A stretch of DNA of 64,000 nucleotides from UBA2767 sp965228625 (GTDB lineage Bacteria > Pseudomonadota > Alphaproteobacteria > Rhizobiales > Methyloligellaceae): positions 1,054,001 through 1,118,000 of the forward strand of contig OZ245829.1 of the NCBI GenBank assembly GCA_965228625.1. The letters run 5' to 3'. This document shows positions 54,745-62,540 of this stretch, one piece after another; position 1 is the first letter of the stretch; every line of letters begins with the position of its first letter. The position numbers were made by a program, and so were the translations under genes. A model generated the notes under the pieces. That model ran no database searches. It was not told the DNA's origin and worked only from the letters and a program-made list of their open reading frames with translations.

Positions 54745-55833
54745 TCACGCCTCCGCACCATGAAGGGTCTCGACCAGATCGCGAACCCGCGCAGAGAGTT
54801 CCCGGTAGATGTCGGTGTAGCGGTTCAAGGTCTCCGACTTGTCGAGACCGTTGGGCAACCGGCCCACGTCCCAATCAAGCAGAACGGGACGGAAAGGCGG
54901 GGTTCGAAAGTAAGAAGTTACCGGCCCATTCAGGCTCACTATGATGTCGTTGCGGGCAACCGCTTCCGTCTTGGGGTCGAACGCTTTCGGTGTGGCGTCG
55001 CCGGCGTCCAGGCCATGGGAAGCGAGGAACTCCCGCAGTCCGGGATGCAGATCACCCGCGGCACTTCGCCCCGCACTTGAGAACGTGCAAATGTCCCTGG
55101 CCATTTTGTTGCCGACGGCCTCGGCGAGACGGCTCTGACCGTTATTGCGCTCATCCAGGAAGAGGATGTTGAACTTCTTTGGTGCGGGGGTCTCGCCCGT
55201 CAGGGCGAACAGCGTCTCCTCGCAGATATTCTCGGCACGGGCGCGAATGCGGTCGAGCTTGCTGTAAATGACCGACAGAAACAGCAGGTCGCGCGCCTTT
55301 CCCGGGTTTTTAGCCGCCGTGTCCGGCAGCTCTCCGAACACCGTGTCGAACTCGACGAGGACACGGGCGGATTTGGACATGGTCTTGCGCGCTGCATCCA
55401 CGTCGTCGTGCTGGAAGGCCCGAATTGCGCGGCGCAACAAGCTCTGCGATACGCCGGCTGTCTTCTCCAGGGATGTCTTTGTCTTCTTGTTGGCCCGCCC
55501 TGAGATCTGCAATCCCTCGCGGGCGATCGTCGCGGCGTAGTCGCCGATGCGCTCCAGCTCACTGTTGATCCTCAGGATCGAGGAGATTTGCCTGAGATGG
55601 CCTGCGGAAGGCAGGTGGAGCGCCAGAAACCTGTGACACAGACGGTCGATTTCAGCGAATCTGCGGTTGATCTCGTAGTCGCCGAGAATGACATCGTTGG
55701 CAAGGCCCCTGTCTTTTGCCGTGATGGACTGGATGGCACTGTTCAGGGCGTCTTCGACCCGAATGCCGACATCCGCGATCTTCTCATGGATCGTATCGAG
55801 ATCGCTGGCGAGACGTTGCTCATAGAGTGCCAT
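54745..55833 (-). CDS. phoU: PhoU fused to an inactive low-MW phosphatase/arsenate reductase-like domain
   Basis: Residues 1-215 are a PhoU protein of two three-helix repeats (INRRFAEIDRLCHRFLALHL, NSELERIGDYAATIAREGL, then YSKLDRIRARAENICEETLF). PhoU couples Pst activity to PhoR signalling. Residues 221-362 resemble the low-molecular-weight phosphatase/ArsC fold. The phosphate loop that should be C-x5-R-S reads DERNNGQS (D227 for Cys, Q233 for Arg), so catalysis is lost. A phosphate-sensing or partner role is possible. The unusual place between pstS and pstC, not at the operon end, is also notable. Confidence 0.85.
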   Translation of the reverse strand: MALYEQRLASDLDTIHEKIADVGIRVEDALNSAIQSITAKDRGLANDVILGDYEINRRFAEIDRLCHRFLALHLPSAGHLRQISSILRINSELERIGDYAATIAREGLQISGRANKKTKTSLEKTAGVSQSLLRRAIRAFQHDDVDAARKTMSKSARVLVEFDTVFGELPDTAAKNPGKARDLLFLSVIYSKLDRIRARAENICEETLFALTGETPAPKKFNILFLDERNNGQSRLAEAVGNKMARDICTFSSAGRSAAGDLHPGLREFLASHGLDAGDATPKAFDPKTEAVARNDIIVSLNGPVTSYFRTPPFRPVLLDWDVGRLPNGLDKSETLNRYTDIYRELSARVRDLVETLHGAEA

Positions 55834-55923
55834 GATATCGTACTCCACACCCGCGACTGTGGATTGCGGGCTGTCCTTGGCGACGTGTCCTGACGGAAAC
55901 TCGGATCATTCAGCAGCGAGGTC

Positions 55924-55961
55924 GGTCCTGTCTGCTTCACTGGCGTGAAGCAGACAGGACC
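55924..55961. repeat. 16-bp stem-loop between pstS and phoU
   Basis: A perfect inverted repeat (GGTCCTGTCTGCTTCA / TGAAGCAGACAGGACC) with loop CTGGCG lies 20 bp after the pstS stop. No T-run follows. Such hairpins usually stabilise the abundant pstS part of the message relative to the distal genes. Confidence 0.7.
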
Positions 55962-55981
55962 GCCACGGATTCAGCAGGGGA

Positions 55982-56854
55982 TCAGTCACACGAGACGTTC
56001 CTGATCGGCGCATATCCCTTCTTCCGGATAATGCACTGGCCGACGTCGCTCATGATCCAGTTCAGATAGGCCTTGATCTCGCCCTTTGGTTCGCCGTTGG
56101 TGTACATGAACAGCGGTCTTGCGATCGGATAGCTGCGGTCGCTGGCGGTTTTGACCGAAGGCGACACGCAAGGTCCGCCGTCCGACTTGGCGATGCAGGC
56201 CATCTTGATGTGGTCGGTCGCGTAAGCGAGGCCGCTATAGCCGATGGCACAGGGGGTCTTTTCGACAAGGTCGACAACGTCCTTGGAACCGTGCATGTCG
56301 CGGGTCCCCAGCTTGTAGTCGCGCTTTTTGCCAAGCACGGCCTTGCGGAAATACGCATAGGTGCCGGAGTTGTTCTGGCGGCTGACGAGGATCATCTCCT
56401 GGCCCTTGCAGCCCGGAACCTCTATGCCAATATCCTTCCAGTTGGCAGTTTTGCCACCTTCGCCATAGATTTCCGCAAGTTGGGGAATGGACAAGGAGTT
56501 GGCGGGGTTATCCTTGTGTACATAGACCGCCAGTGCGTCATAGCCGACGATATGCTCAATCGGATTCTGGCCCTTTTTCTTGGCCAGTTCGATTTCCTTC
56601 GGCTTCATTGCGCGGCTGGCGTTCGCGATGTTGACCGTACCATTGATCATGGCGGCAATTCCGGTTCCCGAACCGCCGCCAGTGACCGCGACGGCCACAT
56701 CGGCATTGACGTTCTGATATGCCTCGGCCCAGGCTTGGGCAACGTTGACCAAGGTATCGGAGCCCTTGTTCTGGATCAGGGTTCGGGCGTCGGCCGTGGT
56801 GCCGGCGAACGCCATGCCGGCCGCAACCAGGATGGCGGGAAATTTGTACTTCAT
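55982..56854 (-). CDS. pstS: periplasmic phosphate-binding protein PstS
   Basis: A 290-residue precursor with signal peptide (cleavage near GTTADA). The phosphate loops are visible: NKGSDTL, TGGGSGTGIAAMINGTVNIA and SRQNNSGTYAYF. It hands phosphate to PstCA. It is the first pst gene on the minus strand, followed by a strong hairpin and then phoU. Confidence 0.93.
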   Translation of the reverse strand: MKYKFPAILVAAGMAFAGTTADARTLIQNKGSDTLVNVAQAWAEAYQNVNADVAVAVTGGGSGTGIAAMINGTVNIANASRAMKPKEIELAKKKGQNPIEHIVGYDALAVYVHKDNPANSLSIPQLAEIYGEGGKTANWKDIGIEVPGCKGQEMILVSRQNNSGTYAYFRKAVLGKKRDYKLGTRDMHGSKDVVDLVEKTPCAIGYSGLAYATDHIKMACIAKSDGGPCVSPSVKTASDRSYPIARPLFMYTNGEPKGEIKAYLNWIMSDVGQCIIRKKGYAPIRNVSCD

Positions 56855-56941
56855 GTCTCAGGTTCCCTGTCGTTAACAAACACACTTCTGCCCAGTGCGA
56901 TGGAAACCCTAGATCTCTTGTTTGAGCCCTGTTTAAAGCGA

Positions 56942-56959
56942 CTGTTAAGTTCTTGTTAA
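56942..56959. promoter_or_regulatory. candidate Pho box upstream of pstS
   Basis: CTGTTAA-GTTC-TTGTTAA, two 7-bp repeats 11 bp apart, matches the spacing of PhoB boxes (CTGTCAT-N4-CTGTCAT) imperfectly. A third CTGTTTA lies at 56929. The orientation is opposite to pstS, so this is a weak call. Confidence 0.35.
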
Positions 56960-57025
56960 ACCCGAGCAATATCAACCAATTCGCGATTGATTCATCGGAA
57001 TTGCGTTGGTCGCGGCGTTGTCGGA

Positions 57026-58357
57026 TTACACGTGTGGCCGTGTCAGTTTGCCATTGCGGCTGTCACTTGAGGAGACGACGGCTGAATCAGGGAACTGACA
57101 AGTGAAGTCGCTTCCCTTGCCAGGGGTGCTGGCGATCTTGAGTGCGCCGCCGTGGCGCTCGACGGCGTGCTTGGCGATTGCAAGGCCGAGACCGGTGCGG
57201 CCCTTTTCACGGTTGCGACCGGAGTCGACCCGATAGAAACGTTCCGTCAGGCGCGGCAGGTGGTACGCAGCAATGCCGGGTCCGTTGTCCGATACCCGCA
57301 TCACGCAGTCGCCGTCTTCCCTTCCCCACTTCACCCGCACCTGAGTGCCCGCAGGCGTGTGCTTCAGCGCATTGACGATCAGATTGGAGAATGTTGCCCG
57401 CAAGATCGACTCGTCCGCGGCCAGCCATAGGTCCGGGTCCGCATCGATCTCTATCTGATGGTCGCGCGCCTCCTTGAGGCCCTGGGTTTCATCGGTGATG
57501 GTTTGCAGCAGTTGAGATACCTGCACAGGCTCCACGGCCGGAGGCAGGTCGATGAATTCAAGCCTCGACAAGCCCAACAGATCTTCGACCAAATCGTGCA
57601 TCCGGTTTGATTGTTCATCGAGAAGTGTGACCGGCCTTTCGAGTTTGGGATTGCCTTTGACCAGATCCTCCAGCACTTCGAGATAGCCGCGGAACACGGT
57701 AATCGGTGTACGCAATTCATGGGATACGTTGGCCACAAATTCGCGCCGCGAACGCTCCAGATTGTAGATCTTGGTGATATCCCGCGCCACCAACAGGCGT
57801 TGTTCGGTCCCGCCAATGGCCGAGATCTCGACCAACAGCATGACCGCGCCATTGATCGGCGACGGCGCTTCCACGGGCCGCGTAGCACCGCCGGCGTCAA
57901 GCTGGTCCTTGAGGATTGGATGATGCAGGAAGTCGGGCAGACTCCTCAGCGAATCCCTGGGCCAGCGCAATCCCAGCAGATGCTCGGCTGCCGGATTGAA
58001 CCAGCGCACCTGAGATCTCTTGTCCAGCAATACGACCGCATCCGGAATGTTTGCCGCCAACTCGCGAAGCTGCCTAACAAGCGCCAGCAAGGCGCGTTTG
58101 CGGCGCCGGTTGCGAAGCTGAACAGCCTGCAGGTCATCGAATATGGCTTCCCACAGCCCGAGCGAAAGGGGTGTGCGGAACCGACCGCGGTCGAGCCAGA
58201 ACCTCAACCGCACGATGTTGACCATGTGCCACGTGACGTAGACTGCACCGGCAATGGCAAAGAACAGCAGCTCGTTTCCGAACACCATCGCGGCCCCAGA
58301 TGCGCCCAGCAAAAGGGCACAAATCCCTGCCAATTCCTGACCGACATGCCGTAACAT
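57026..58357 (-). CDS. phoR: phosphate regulon sensor kinase PhoR
   Basis: The 443-residue kinase has two membrane helices (about 8-46), a PAS-like domain (NIPDAVVLLDKRSQVRWFNP), the H-box REFVANVSHELRTPITVFRG and an HATPase domain (SNLIVNALKHTPAG, DNGPGIA, GRTGLGLAIAKH). It starts 12 nt after phoB. It senses phosphate through PstSCAB/PhoU. Confidence 0.93.
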   Translation of the reverse strand: MLRHVGQELAGICALLLGASGAAMVFGNELLFFAIAGAVYVTWHMVNIVRLRFWLDRGRFRTPLSLGLWEAIFDDLQAVQLRNRRRKRALLALVRQLRELAANIPDAVVLLDKRSQVRWFNPAAEHLLGLRWPRDSLRSLPDFLHHPILKDQLDAGGATRPVEAPSPINGAVMLLVEISAIGGTEQRLLVARDITKIYNLERSRREFVANVSHELRTPITVFRGYLEVLEDLVKGNPKLERPVTLLDEQSNRMHDLVEDLLGLSRLEFIDLPPAVEPVQVSQLLQTITDETQGLKEARDHQIEIDADPDLWLAADESILRATFSNLIVNALKHTPAGTQVRVKWGREDGDCVMRVSDNGPGIAAYHLPRLTERFYRVDSGRNREKGRTGLGLAIAKHAVERHGGALKIASTPGKGSDFTCQFPDSAVVSSSDSRNGKLTRPHV

Positions 58358-58369
58358 CGCGGGCACCAA

Positions 58370-59056
58370 TCAGACGTCGGGCGAGAACCGGTAGCCAGCA
58401 CCGCGTACGGTCTGTATCCACGCGTGCCGGCCCGACGGTTTCAACGATTTACGAAGCGCACTCATATGAACGTCGACGGTGCGTTCACCGACATTGACGT
58501 TCCGTGGCCAGATCAGGTCCAGAAGTTGAGCCCGGCTGTACACCCTGTCCGGGTTGCTCATCAGAAGATTTAGAAGGTCGAACTCGGTCAGACTCAGATC
58601 CAGTTCCATGCCATCGGCGCGAACGCGGCGGCTGCGCCCATCAAGCACCATGCCACCAACCTCGATCTGGTCCTGGACGCGGTTCGCCGCACGGCGCAGA
58701 ACCGCACGAATGCGAGCAACCAGTTCCTTGGGGGAGAAAGGCTTCGTGACATAATCGTCGGCGCCCACTTCGAATCCATGCACCTTGTCCTCCTCCTCGC
58801 CGCGGGCAGTGAGCATAATGATGGGCAACGCCTCGGTCGTCGGGTTGCAACGAAGCCGGCGCGCCAGTTCCATGCCGGAGACGTCTGGCAGCATCCAGTC
58901 GAGCAGGATCAGATCCGGCGTGTGATCGGCGATCAGTTCTTCCGCCTGATCAGCCGTAGCTGCCGAATCGTGGTCGATACCAGCATGGGATAGTGCGAAC
59001 TCGACCATCTCCCGAATTGCTGGTTCATCATCGACGACGAGAATTCTCGGCGGCAT
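58370..59056 (-). CDS. phoB: phosphate regulon response regulator PhoB
   Basis: A 228-residue OmpR-family regulator: acidic pocket VVDDEP, phospho-acceptor Asp in LILLDWMLPDVSG, KPFSPKELVARI, and a winged-helix DNA-binding domain (LSLTEFDLLNLLMSNPDRVY, ERTVDVHMSALRKSL). ATG 59056 follows GGAG. It heads the phoB-phoR-pst cluster, a gene order in which the regulators come first. Confidence 0.94.
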   Translation of the reverse strand: MPPRILVVDDEPAIREMVEFALSHAGIDHDSAATADQAEELIADHTPDLILLDWMLPDVSGMELARRLRCNPTTEALPIIMLTARGEEEDKVHGFEVGADDYVTKPFSPKELVARIRAVLRRAANRVQDQIEVGGMVLDGRSRRVRADGMELDLSLTEFDLLNLLMSNPDRVYSRAQLLDLIWPRNVNVGERTVDVHMSALRKSLKPSGRHAWIQTVRGAGYRFSPDV

Positions 59057-59468
59057 GCGGATGCTCCAGTCCGATGAATTCGAAACCGAAGGCAGATGCC
59101 GCTCACACAACTTCGGCCGGAATTCGCAAACAGCATGGAACTCCCCGAAACGCCATGAGTGCAGCGGCAATCCCGCTACGCGAAATCGTGCGAGAAAGGC
59201 CCCCCGGAGAGCAAAAAAAGTATATGGCTCAAGTGATGCTTGCGCGATGACCTGCATCAAGAATCGGCGACATGTCCGCACCGCGCTTTTGTTGGTCAGG
59301 GCGGCTTTAAAAAACTGTCATGTTGATGTCATACGATACGAAGTTGCCCCTGATGTCTGCGAACGTGTGAACAGCTGTCCGCCAATGCAATAGCCGAAAC
59401 CGGGGCATTCATGGAGGATCACGGGGCATCTTGTCGGCGGCCAACATGCAAGCTCGGGAGGACCGGTC
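59057..59468. other. divergent intergenic region of phoB and the Tat-signal protein gene
   Basis: There is no supported gene in these 412 bp. It must carry the phoB promoter. CTGTCATGTTGATGTCATA at 59314-59332 contains CTGTCAT followed 11 bp later by ATGTCAT, a fair Pho box candidate facing right, away from phoB. Confidence 0.45.
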
Positions 59469-60197
59469 ATTAGCAGTATCTCAAGACGCGACACGCTGGT
59501 CGGTACGGCTGCCGTTTTGGGGACGACTGCCACCCCCCTGGCGTCCGGCCTTGCCGCGCAGAAGGATGACCGCCACCTGAAAGGGTTGTGGCGCGAGTAT
59601 CTCAAAGCGTTGCGAAAACACTCGGTAGCGCGCGAGCGCCACGAACGCGCCTTACGAGCCGCGCACCGCGAAATGCATAGCGAAGTTGAGGCCGTAGACA
59701 CGCGCGTCGAAGTCGCAAGAAACAGGCCATATCCGAAACCTCGCACTCCAGATGTCCGCGTCGAGGGCGTCGAACTCACCGAGGAGCAGCTCGAATCCGT
59801 GCGTGGTCTCGTCTCGGTTATGCTCCGCTCGGATGACCGCCGACAGGCAGACGTCGCGGATTGGGCAAAACAGGAAAAGGATCGCCTCTGGGACGAGGCA
59901 GATAATCGGCACAATGTGAAAGCGCTGGATGAACAGCAGGACCGGCTGTACGAGGCGCTGGAGAGTATCGAGCAACAGATCCTCGACGCGAAGGCCCACA
60001 CGGTCGAAGGCGCGGCAATAAAGCTGTCTCTGGCAGCACTTCGGGCGCGTGACGGTTGCGTTGCGGAAAAAGAGGTGTTGGCCGGCTACGAAGCGCTTCT
60101 TGAGGTCGCCGGGCTGGACGATCTAGCCGTAGACGCCAGGCATGCCAACCGTACCGCGGGCGAACACGAAACGTTGTCGCCGTATCTGGTCGGGTAG
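59469..60197 (+). CDS. hypothetical protein with Tat-like signal, apparent ATT start
   Basis: The frame opens with a twin-arginine-type signal (ISSISRRDTLVGTAAVLGTT, then PLASGLAAQ) but the codon at its head is ATT at 59469, with GGAGG 7 nt upstream. No ATG, GTG or TTG lies in frame before the RR motif; a TTG at 59517 would remove it. The mature part (about 210 residues) is charged and helical (EEQLESVRGLVSVMLRSDDR, DEQQDRLYEALESIEQQIL), coiled-coil-like. Family not recognised. A Pho-box-like repeat about 140 bp upstream hints at phosphate control. Confidence 0.6.
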   Translation: MSSISRRDTLVGTAAVLGTTATPLASGLAAQKDDRHLKGLWREYLKALRKHSVARERHERALRAAHREMHSEVEAVDTRVEVARNRPYPKPRTPDVRVEGVELTEEQLESVRGLVSVMLRSDDRRQADVADWAKQEKDRLWDEADNRHNVKALDEQQDRLYEALESIEQQILDAKAHTVEGAAIKLSLAALRARDGCVAEKEVLAGYEALLEVAGLDDLAVDARHANRTAGEHETLSPYLVG

Positions 60198-60363
60198 CCG
60201 ATACAACGTCAAAAAGAAGAAGCCTGTCGGAATGGGGTGGATGGAGCGCAGCCGACAACACATCGACAGCGGCGGAACGCAACTGCTTAACAATATACAT
60301 GACAGGTGGGGCGGGCTGCCTGGACAATCTGCGTGCAGGCGCGCCGGTTGGCGCAACGCCGCT

Positions 60364-60585
60364 TCAGCCTAGCTGATTGAGCAGCTTCTTCGCCTTTTTG
60401 CGTTGTTGCTTGTTCGTCTTGAGCCGGAGCTCCAAGGTCTTGAGTTTGGATTTGGAACTCTCGGACTTCTTCTTCCGTTCAAGCTTCTGCTTCGTCTTCT
60501 CGAGCTTCTCCAAAAGGTGCGCAAGAGCCTCGCGCCTCTTCGAAGGCTGCCGATCTCCGTTTTGGAAAAGCTCCCTGAATCTCAT
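60364..60585 (-). CDS. small basic coiled-coil protein
   Basis: A 73-residue, Lys-rich, helical protein (LLEKLEKTKQKLERKKKSES, LKTLELRLKTNKQQRKKAKK). It has no signal or membrane segment. It converges on the Tat-signal gene. The composition could suit nucleic-acid binding, but no family is recognised. Start ATG 60585. Confidence 0.5.
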   Translation of the reverse strand: MRFRELFQNGDRQPSKRREALAHLLEKLEKTKQKLERKKKSESSKSKLKTLELRLKTNKQQRKKAKKLLNQLG

Positions 60586-60842
60586 GCCTGCGGTACCAAA
60601 TGTTCGGGACGATCATGGTTGTGGTACCGGAGACAGATGACAGCTGGGTGACAGTCTGCGCGACGATCCCGTGTTTCAGAGCAGTTTTCGCAAGTCTCGT
60701 GGCCGACCAACTCGAACGTCGCACGGGTCCTGGTCCATCTGCCTGAAAACAACGCAATTGCTTAATACGTCGGCATGAGTGCAAACTCATGAATGCATTC
60801 GTCCTGACTGCAGGCTGAACCGAACCATCATCTGGCTGACGA

Positions 60843-61574
60843 ATGACCAATTCGAATGGACCAAAATCGGGGAACAATGGACCTTGCCTGAACGCGCACA
60901 TTCTTGCTCGCAGAGAATGGGAAGCACTGACGGCGGACGACATTGATCTGTTCAACCGCAAGGTTGTATGTCGCGAATACAAGGCGGGCAGCGTCGTTTT
61001 CGGACAGGGCGATCGATGTAAAGGCTTGTATCTTGTTGAACGTGGACTGGTGGCCGTGCGCAAAATCGACGGGATGGGCCAGTCCGCGATTGTCCGGCTC
61101 GCTCCCCAAGGCCATTCACTCGGCTACCGACCGCTCTTGGCGAAGGAGAACCATCGCGCCACCGCAGAGGTAATCAACGATGCGCAGATCTGCTTCGTCG
61201 ACGCATCAACGATGAATCGTCTGCTCCTGAACAATCCCAAACTCGGCGCACGTTTCCTGGAGCTCACCGCGCAGACGCTTGGCGGGGCGGAGGCGCGACT
61301 GTTTCAAGTCGCCGCCTTGAGTGTTCGTACCCGCATCGTCCATATCCTTATTCTGTTGCGCGAGCACTACGGCAAGACCACCAGAGACGGGACCATATTT
61401 CTTGATCTGCCGATGTCGCGGCGCGATCTGGCCGATATGATCGGCGCGCGGCCGGAATCCGTATCGCGAAACATGCGAGACCTTATGAATGACGGCCTGA
61501 TCAGCCTGTCGGGTCGCACGGTACGGATCAATCGGCTTGAGCTGCTCGTCGAGGAACTCCACCGAAATCCGTAG
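60843..61574 (+). CDS. Crp/Fnr-family transcription regulator
   Basis: The 243-residue protein has a cyclic-nucleotide-binding-like domain (YKAGSVVFGQGDRCKGLYLV, GLVAVRKI), a long dimer helix and a C-terminal winged helix (LPMSRRDLADMIGARPESVS, RNMRDLMNDGLISL). Only two Cys lie in the N-terminal part, so an FNR-type 4Fe-4S cluster is unlikely. The recognition helix (ARPESVSRNMRDL) is FNR-like, with E-x-x-S-R. Two palindromes TGAC-N4-GTCA lie downstream and may be its sites. Confidence 0.92.
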   Translation: MTNSNGPKSGNNGPCLNAHILARREWEALTADDIDLFNRKVVCREYKAGSVVFGQGDRCKGLYLVERGLVAVRKIDGMGQSAIVRLAPQGHSLGYRPLLAKENHRATAEVINDAQICFVDASTMNRLLLNNPKLGARFLELTAQTLGGAEARLFQVAALSVRTRIVHILILLREHYGKTTRDGTIFLDLPMSRRDLADMIGARPESVSRNMRDLMNDGLISLSGRTVRINRLELLVEELHRNP

Positions 61575-61778
61575 GCGCACCCCCCGCCCCGTTCATGCGG
61601 CGCCACGCGTTGTATGAAGCCAGGCGTCATCACTGTTCAGGTGCGCGCGAATGATCTTCACGATAGCAATGCCCTGGTACAGCCAGTCTGACCAGCACGC
61701 CTCAGACGATGCCATGGATTGCGATGAGATCTCGGTTCCAAGTCGTTAACCCATATCGCGGCCTTTCACGACGGCCAG

Positions 61779-61790
61779 TGACTTATGTCA
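61779..61790. promoter_or_regulatory. palindromic operator candidate 1 (TGAC-N4-GTCA)
   Basis: TGACTTATGTCA, nearly identical to 62350-62361 including flanking G and TC. Its dyad and spacing fit Crp/Fnr-family binding sites. It overlaps the ATG of the weak frame at 61785. Confidence 0.5.
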
Positions 61791-61970
61791 TCGAAGCAAT
61801 TCGCTCCGAGAGTTAGGATTACCGTCTCTGGTCCCGGCGAGCCGCAACACGGGCAGGAAAAGCCGGAATCCTCGTCGCGTCAGAGCCCGACGCAGTCGGA
61901 AGGGCGCGACGTACGTCCCGGAGTATCGGGACAACCCGAAACATCGAAGAATGGGTCAGATGAACCCTAA
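61785..61970 (+). CDS. doubtful 61-residue frame upstream of the XRE gene
   Basis: A polar Gly/Ser/Pro/Gln-rich product with no recognised motif (GPGEPQHGQEKPESSSRQSP). Its stop overlaps the next ATG (ATGAACCCTAA), which hints at coupling, but its own start sits in a probable operator and lacks a ribosome site. It may be only leader sequence. Confidence 0.3.
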   Translation: MSSKQFAPRVRITVSGPGEPQHGQEKPESSSRQSPTQSEGRDVRPGVSGQPETSKNGSDEP

Positions 61971-62211
61971 ACAGTTTCGCAAATGGCGCAATTCACTCGG
62001 TCTCAGACAGCGTGAGGCGGCGGAGCTACTCGGTCTCAAGAAACGAATGATCCAGTATTACGAAAAGGGTGAACGAGACGGTGATCGCGTTAAGATCCCC
62101 AAATACGTCCGGCTTGCCTGCTATGCGATCCAGGAGGGCGTGACGGACTTTGACGGCAATGCCGTCACTTCTGAAGGCAACCCGCAGCTCCCGTCTTTCG
62201 CCGCGAACTGA
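61960..62211 (+). CDS. small XRE-type helix-turn-helix protein
   Basis: An 83-residue protein with one helix-turn-helix: MNPKQFRKWRNSLGLRQREA, then ELLGLKKRMIQYYEKGER. It would bind DNA as a dimer. A terminator follows 17 bp after the stop. It lies between the two palindromic sites downstream of the Crp/Fnr gene and may be part of that regulon. Confidence 0.8.
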   Translation: MNPKQFRKWRNSLGLRQREAAELLGLKKRMIQYYEKGERDGDRVKIPKYVRLACYAIQEGVTDFDGNAVTSEGNPQLPSFAAN

Positions 62212-62228
62212 GAGGTTTTCGCTCGTAC

Positions 62229-62246
62229 AAAGCCCGTCGGGCTTTT
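62229..62246 (+). terminator. rho-independent terminator after the XRE gene
   Basis: AAAGCCC-GTC-GGGCTTT followed by TCTC: a 7-bp stem with U-rich 3' side (TTTTC). Confidence 0.75.
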
Positions 62247-62349
62247 CTCATCGCATCATTGGTCTTGCTGCTTGCACTGTCTTGGTGCCTGTCCGTTCAA
62301 CGCTGGTCGGACAGAGACACGGAACCCAAACACGAAACTCTCGCACATG

Positions 62350-62361
62350 TGACTTAGGTCA
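62350..62361. promoter_or_regulatory. palindromic operator candidate 2 (TGAC-N4-GTCA)
   Basis: TGACTTAGGTCA, 180 bp upstream of the Na/Pi cotransporter, inside the 329-bp gap 62212-62540. It differs from site 1 by one base of the spacer. No other gene was seen in this gap. Confidence 0.5.
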
Positions 62362-62540
62362 TCGCGTCAAAGCGCAATATGTGCGCTTATTGCAATCGTC
62401 AACGCGTTTGTTCACTCCCAATCTGGGGACGAGACTGGCGCGCGTGGTGACGGCAACGTCGCCCGAGGGGGTGTCGCCGCGGTTCAGCAAGCAAGGCTTG
62501 CGGACGCGTGTGGTCATCGGCACAGCATCAAAGGTGCGTC

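Noticed and set aside
59318..60001. A 227-codon minus-strand frame
   Set aside because: Ser/Cys/Arg-rich shadow of the Tat-signal protein gene, which has a strong ribosome site and a coherent helical product.
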